This document shows positions 60,801-64,000 of a stretch of 64,000 nt of DNA, one piece after another (positions within the stretch are counted from its first letter, which is position 1; every line of letters begins with the position of its first letter). Source of the DNA: Prunella strophiata. Lineage: Eukaryota > Chordata > Aves > Passeriformes > Prunellidae. The translations under genes and the position numbers were made by a program. The DNA lies in assembly GCA_036583965.1 (NCBI GenBank), contig JAZBQD010000027.1:6156187-6220186 (forward strand), given 5' to 3'. The notes beneath the pieces were generated by a model. It saw only the letters and a list, made by a program, of their open reading frames with translations. It had not been told where the DNA came from and did no database searches.

Positions 60801-62594
60801 GTGAAAACACTGAAAGTGTTATTTTTCCATAAAAAATCAGACAGAAACACTGACATTTCAAAGCCAAAAACATTTAATAAGGATAAAGTCATACAACCCT
60901 GCTATTAGGATCCAAAGCAGTTTTGGCCTAATATTTTTTACAGCATTTGTGATATAACAAATTGGTAACTAATTTCTCACATCATCCCATCCTGCAAGAG
61001 ACCAAATCTCACAGCTAAGCCTGACAATTCTACCATGATTTGATCAAAAAGGTGAGGTTAAATAACATAACTGAACTCATCAGAACACCTCCAGCTGCCT
61101 TTCTTCAATTTCAGCAAAAACTTTTAACCAGAAGAGCTTTAACTCTTACCAACCCTTCCAGGTACCTTGATTCAGGTACACGATCCAAATCATGTAAGTG
61201 CATTTTTGGGGGAAGATATGACTTCCTTGCATTATTTTCTTAACAGTGGGATATGAGATGCAACAAAACAAAGTGAAACAAAGCCTCACTGCAAAGCCTG
61301 CATGTGCATTTAACACAAGCTGAGCTGAAAGAGTTAACAGAGGCCTCTGAGGGCACTCTGAAGTGCACACACAACCATGAAGCTGTTCAAGGAAGAGAAA
61401 AGACTACAGGTAATGCTGAAAGTTCATCACATCCACCCCTGTAGCTTAGAGAAGAGGATGTAATTTTTAGGAAGTGAGCTGCAGCTCTCCACTGAACTGC
61501 CTGCCTCAAACCTACTCATGTGTTCCCTTTCCCCTGAGGGCTGGCTGATTTCTAGCTCTAAAAATAGACTGTGATCTTGGTCTCTGTCCATCCTCAAACT
61601 GACTCATCTTTCATTATTAATTAATTTCTATCCCCCTCCCCCCAGCTGGCCTGAAATAACAATTAGAAGGTGTAAAGATTTAAATACCTTCTGTCAGTGG
61701 AGTGATGGCTCTAGAGTGGCAGACAAAGACAGCTCCTGATCAAGTCTTTGCAGGGCAGCTCTGAATTTTGTTTGCATCTCTTCTGCCTACTCTCATTTTT
61801 GTTGCTGTGCTCATCCCCCTCCCTACCCTACCCTCCAACTGAATTTTTGCTGAATATCCCACATGCAATACTTGCACATTATATCAGGGGAAAAAATCCA
61901 ACCCAGCAGAACTGAAGCAATTTAACAGCAATTTTAATCAGCTGAGTCATGGGAAAAAGGTGTCCTAAGCAGCAGTAAAAAGTGTTTTTCTCAATAAGGT
62001 GAGTACTGAGAGATATGACCTCACTGCTCCTTGCATTCCCATCTATTCTTAAAATACAAAGTTTAAAGGAGCTGCATTGTACAACATTCCTACAGAATGT
62101 TTCCACTCAAGGACAAAGCATGGATTATTCACCACCACTGCAACAAAGTCTGAAACTGTCTGCAACTGTCTGCAACACATCACTTGACAAAATCGTCTCA
62201 AGACAGAGTCTAAAATGCTATGAGCAACACAATGATTTAATTATGTTTTTAAATGAAACTTAACATATTTATTAACCTTTCCCTTTCCATAAAGGTTTTA
62301 TAGGAAACAGAATCTTTCAGCCATTGTAAACCATTTTATATAAATCTGCTTGAGATATTCTAATTTTTAACAATCCTAAGAGAAAGGTATTTTCATTTTG
62401 ACTGACTCTCTCTGTTGAGCTTCCTTTCAAGCTGGCCTTGAAATCCAGCCTGACAAACAAACCCCCAAAACAGTAAATGCAGAATTTGGTCACCATACCT
62501 TCAACTGGTCTATCAAGATCTGTAAGTAAGCATCAGCCTCAGTAAGTTTCTTGTCAAAATCATGAACACTGGGAACAAATCCCGAATCCACACC
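39803..62594 (-). CDS. OSBPL9: OSBPL9 (ORP9), oxysterol-binding-protein-like 9, 3' part (20 coding exons)
   Basis: ORP9 is a lipid-transfer protein working at ER contacts with trans-Golgi and endosomes, exchanging lipids such as PI4P and phosphatidylserine or sterol. Twenty exons sum to 1890 nt, exactly 630 codons with stop, and all join in phase without damage. From the N-terminal side: a helical region beginning [17 protein letters not shown]; a Ser/Pro-rich linker with the FFAT-type ER-anchor motif EFYDADEF in an acidic, Ser-rich setting (exon 46857-47016); then the ORD from about 45787, with NPILGE and the OSBP signature EQVSHHPP (exon 42821-42905). The end is [10 protein letters not shown]. 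The N-terminal PH-domain exons of the long isoform are not in the window. The gene converges with NRDC, with about 1.4 kb between stop codons. Confidence 0.97.
39972..40107 (-). CDS. OSBPL9: OSBPL9 coding exon, ORD C-terminal helix
   Basis: It encodes [20 protein letters not shown], then the basic helix [20 protein letters not shown] and SWETR. It is CpG-rich. Donor gtgagc. Confidence 0.96.
40469..40560 (-). CDS. OSBPL9: OSBPL9 coding exon
   Basis: It encodes [20 protein letters not shown], then [10 protein letters not shown]. Donor gtaaga. Confidence 0.95.
40893..40971 (-). CDS. OSBPL9: OSBPL9 coding exon
   Basis: It encodes [20 protein letters not shown], then AKYSTG. Donor gtaaca. Confidence 0.95.
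41800..41940 (-). CDS. OSBPL9: OSBPL9 coding exon
   Basis: It encodes [20 protein letters not shown], then [19 protein letters not shown] run of seven C on the + strand (7 G in sense) is read in frame as Gly-Gly. Confidence 0.95.
42055..42118 (-). CDS. OSBPL9: OSBPL9 coding exon, GC donor
   Basis: It encodes [20 protein letters not shown]. The frame-keeping end is GGAAG followed by gcaagt, so its downstream intron is GC-AG. Confidence 0.94.
42427..42537 (-). CDS. OSBPL9: OSBPL9 coding exon
   Basis: It encodes [20 protein letters not shown], then [16 protein letters not shown]. Confidence 0.95.
42821..42905 (-). CDS. OSBPL9: OSBPL9 coding exon with OSBP signature
   Basis: It encodes [20 protein letters not shown] and EQVSHHPP, the OSBP family fingerprint; the His pair contacts the PI4P head group in family structures. 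Several AG sites lie near the start; the one giving GAG first is phase 0 and preserves the alignment. Confidence 0.95.
43908..44076 (-). CDS. OSBPL9: OSBPL9 coding exon, ORD core
   Basis: It encodes [20 protein letters not shown], then [20 protein letters not shown] and [16 protein letters not shown]. The NPILGE stretch lines the ligand tunnel mouth in ORD structures. Confidence 0.96.
44314..44399 (-). CDS. OSBPL9: OSBPL9 coding exon
   Basis: It encodes [20 protein letters not shown], then FAHPDLFV. Confidence 0.96.
45669..45787 (-). CDS. OSBPL9: OSBPL9 coding exon, start of ORD
   Basis: It encodes [20 protein letters not shown], then [19 protein letters not shown]. The second half is the lid and first helix of the ORD. 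Confidence 0.95.
46048..46160 (-). CDS. OSBPL9: OSBPL9 coding exon, Ser-rich linker
   Basis: It encodes [20 protein letters not shown], then [18 protein letters not shown] low-complexity linker before the ORD, likely phosphorylated by inference from its Ser/Thr content. Confidence 0.94.
46857..47016 (-). CDS. OSBPL9: OSBPL9 coding exon with FFAT motif
   Basis: It encodes [20 protein letters not shown], then [19 protein letters not shown] fits the FFAT consensus EFFDAXE with an acidic and Ser flank, the docking site for VAP proteins of the ER. Confidence 0.95.
47447..47548 (-). CDS. OSBPL9: OSBPL9 coding exon, linker
   Basis: It encodes [20 protein letters not shown], then [13 protein letters not shown]. 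Confidence 0.93.
47925..48007. repeat. 41/42-bp tandem duplication across an OSBPL9 exon end
   Basis: Copies 47925-47965 and 47966-48007 differ by one substitution and one single-base gap. The second contains the last 25 bases of the OSBPL9 exon and its donor (sense CCCAG then gtagg). In the first the donor place reads CTCCAG then gcagg. Confidence 0.93.
47983..48076 (-). CDS. OSBPL9: OSBPL9 coding exon
   Basis: It encodes [20 protein letters not shown], then [11 protein letters not shown]. Its 3' end lies inside the tandem duplication. Confidence 0.93.
48077..51007 (-). other. OSBPL9 intron
   Basis: A 2.9-kb intron. It contains a CR1-like tail near 49155-49256 and nothing else that I recognise. 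Confidence 0.75.
49155..49256 (+). mobile_element. CR1-type LINE 3'-end fragment
   Basis: CCAGGAGCTGGAGCACTATG followed by ATCCCTGTGGATCCCTTTCA and CAGGACACTGTATGACTCTA follows the 3' tail of avian CR1 copies, slightly decayed. Confidence 0.7.
51008..51046 (-). CDS. OSBPL9: OSBPL9 short coding exon (39 nt)
   Basis: Thirteen codons, [13 protein letters not shown], phase 0 at both ends. Acceptor ccttaag, donor gtaagt. Confidence 0.9.
51047..55191 (-). other. OSBPL9 intron
   Basis: A 4.1-kb AT-rich intron in which I recognise no exon, RNA gene or transposon. Confidence 0.65.
55192..55242 (-). CDS. OSBPL9: OSBPL9 short coding exon (51 nt)
   Basis: Seventeen codons, [17 protein letters not shown], phase 0 at both ends; predicted helical. 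Confidence 0.93.
55525..55890 (+). mobile_element. CR1 LINE 3' fragment, about 0.36 kb
   Basis: It runs from AGTTGGGTTTGTTTAATCTG (the CR1 'tgtttagtctggagaa' block) through CTGGAACAGATTGTCCAGGG to GGTTGGACTACAGACCTTCA and TTCCATGATTCC. This is the usual order of avian CR1 3' ends. It lies antisense to OSBPL9 in an intron. 5'-truncated. Confidence 0.88.
56056..56085 (-). CDS. OSBPL9: OSBPL9 microexon (30 nt)
   Basis: Ten codons, [10 protein letters not shown], with acceptor ttttacag and donor gtaagt. It continues the helical region and matches the family at this position. Confidence 0.92.
56086..60733 (-). other. OSBPL9 intron
   Basis: A 4.6-kb GC-AG intron. The only long open frame (+ strand, 58895-59425) lacks any recognisable product. 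No other feature was seen. Confidence 0.65.
60734..60781 (-). CDS. OSBPL9: OSBPL9 short coding exon (48 nt), GC donor
   Basis: Sixteen codons, [16 protein letters not shown]. The frame-keeping end is AGAAAA then gcaagt, a GC donor; the next GT would add four bases and break the frame. Confidence 0.93.
60782..62498 (-). other. OSBPL9 intron
   Basis: A 1.7-kb GT-AG intron (donor gtatgg). Nothing else recognised. Confidence 0.7.
62499..62594 (-). CDS. OSBPL9: OSBPL9 coding exon after the PH domain (first in window)
   Basis: It encodes [20 protein letters not shown], then [12 protein letters not shown]. In the family this directly follows the PH domain. Phase 0 at both ends. Confidence 0.95.
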
Positions 62595-64000
62595 CTAGAA
62601 ATAAACAAACAAATAAAAAATCACATATTTAATTTGTGTTTCAGAGGAAAAAAAAAATACAACAGCAATGTGGTTTTGCCTGCCATCTGACTGAGAAAAT
62701 GCTGCCTTGCCTCTCATCCTGCCACGTGCAAACACAGGCACACAGCTGAACACATTTGGCTTCTATTTGCAGCTAAATCAGTAGCAGTAAATTGCTCCAC
62801 ATTTTCAGAGGGGGTATAATCATCACACACCAGAGTATTTCATTACTTATGATTGAACAAATCCTCTTAAATTACACTGATTAAAGTTTCTTTATAAAAT
62901 GTAAAGGAGAATTCACTTTTTTTCTGAAGACTGTCTTGTGATTCCATATCCTTACACTTCAGCTAGGGGAGCCCAAATCACACCCAATGGGATAACTGCA
63001 CTTTTCACACTTCAGACAGTATTGCTCAACTCACAGCTCCCTAGCTAAGAACTGCTAGATCTTTTCTTAAATACCTTTGATCTGAAAAGTTCAAAATTAT
63101 TAATCCTGCTTGCCTTAGTTCCTGTACAGCTATAATGATCTGCATCCTTGTCACTGTATCTGAATTTTGACATTTTGTTGCACATACACCACCAAGGACA
63201 ATGTATCAGTGCAATGAGAATGATTACTTTTGTATTTTCTTGCTTGGAAACTTGTTTCCCCTAATAATACAACACTCACAGCACATTCTGTATATACACA
63301 TTCTGTATATAACATAATCCCTATTTCTAAACTGATACACCATTGATTTAAAGACCCAAACAAATTCCCACTGGGATACCACATCTTTAATTAGAGGAAA
63401 GAATTAGAGAATTCTTGATGACTTCTGCCTTCGTGCACATATGCTATGTGAACACATTAAAGGTTTATTTATATAATACCTTTAATGCAAATGGAACTGA
63501 GAAACAAATACTGAAGCACACCCAGCTGGAATAAATTGTACACTGTAGGATAAACAAATATAGGAGGAAAAACCCATGAAGGATAAAGAAGCAAACACCA
63601 GTTGTAAAATAACATAATCCTGAGAACATCACAGCAGTGACAACTTTGCTACCAGCCTCAATATTTTCACCTGTGCTCACACTGATCTCAAAGAGGACAA
63701 CTTCAAACTCTGCTGGAACCATCAGCTGCTGTTTGAACTGCTGAGGATCTCAAGAGTCTGAGCATGTAAAGATCATCCAGTGGGAAAAACCTTCCACATG
63801 GAGGAAGGCAGGCAATCTGTATTTGTAAAATTCCACATTAGTGTAATGTTTTCTTTGGCATTGTTTGCTCTGTCAGAACTGACAATTTCTCCTATTTCTG
63901 TATGATATTGGGCCATCATATTAAGAGTTTTATTGATGGCTCTTTAGAGGTGTGAACATTTTTGTGCAGTAGTGGAATGACTTGCACAGCATCACACACA
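62595..64000 (-). other. OSBPL9 intron (right end cut by window)
   Basis: No PH-domain exon was found here. There is a small tandem repeat of CACATTCTGTATATA near 63283-63312. Confidence 0.65.

Overview
This window looks like ordinary nuclear DNA from a bird, probably a songbird. The evidence is spliced vertebrate genes with short introns, a GC-rich CpG-island promoter, and 3' fragments of CR1 LINEs, the main avian retrotransposon. Species is not determinable by eye. The gene order RAB3B - NRDC - OSBPL9 is the conserved order known from human 1p32, with NRDC and OSBPL9 converging tail to tail.

Layout. 1-9006 (+): the end of RAB3B, with two coding exons (4001-4126 and 8819-9006); the exons for the P-loop and switches lie to the left of the window. 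The 4.7-kb intron between them holds a striking compound satellite (about 5254-6937). It is a three-fold duplicated segment whose TATATC array grows from almost none to about ten to about 180 copies. 9007 to about 10700 is 3' UTR. A CpG island at about 11750-13250 is the NRDC promoter. NRDC (+) is complete: 31 coding exons from 12599 to 38375, encoding a protein of about 1156 residues when two single extra bases are discounted. OSBPL9 (-) occupies 62594-39803 with 20 coding exons (629 residues to the stop codon). It covers the coiled-coil, FFAT and complete lipid-binding (ORD) regions; the PH-domain exons lie to the right of the window.

Functions. RAB3B is a synaptic/secretory vesicle GTPase. 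Nardilysin is an M16 zinc metallopeptidase with an acidic insertion, known for dibasic cleavage and ectodomain-shedding enhancement. ORP9 is an ER-trans-Golgi/endosome lipid exchanger. They share a conserved neighbourhood, not a pathway.

Oddities. Three coding exons carry one extra base each (RAB3B near 4041, NRDC near 25633 and in 38268-38271). All are +1, and homologous sequence resumes at once after each, which suggests residual assembly errors more than gene death. Three introns use a GC donor, always GCAAGT. A 187-bp intronic block is duplicated on both sides of NRDC exon 26, and a 41/42-bp tandem duplication copies an OSBPL9 exon-intron boundary. I found no sign of a novel multi-gene system, CRISPR, tRNA or rRNA. 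The satellite is the most unusual object here.
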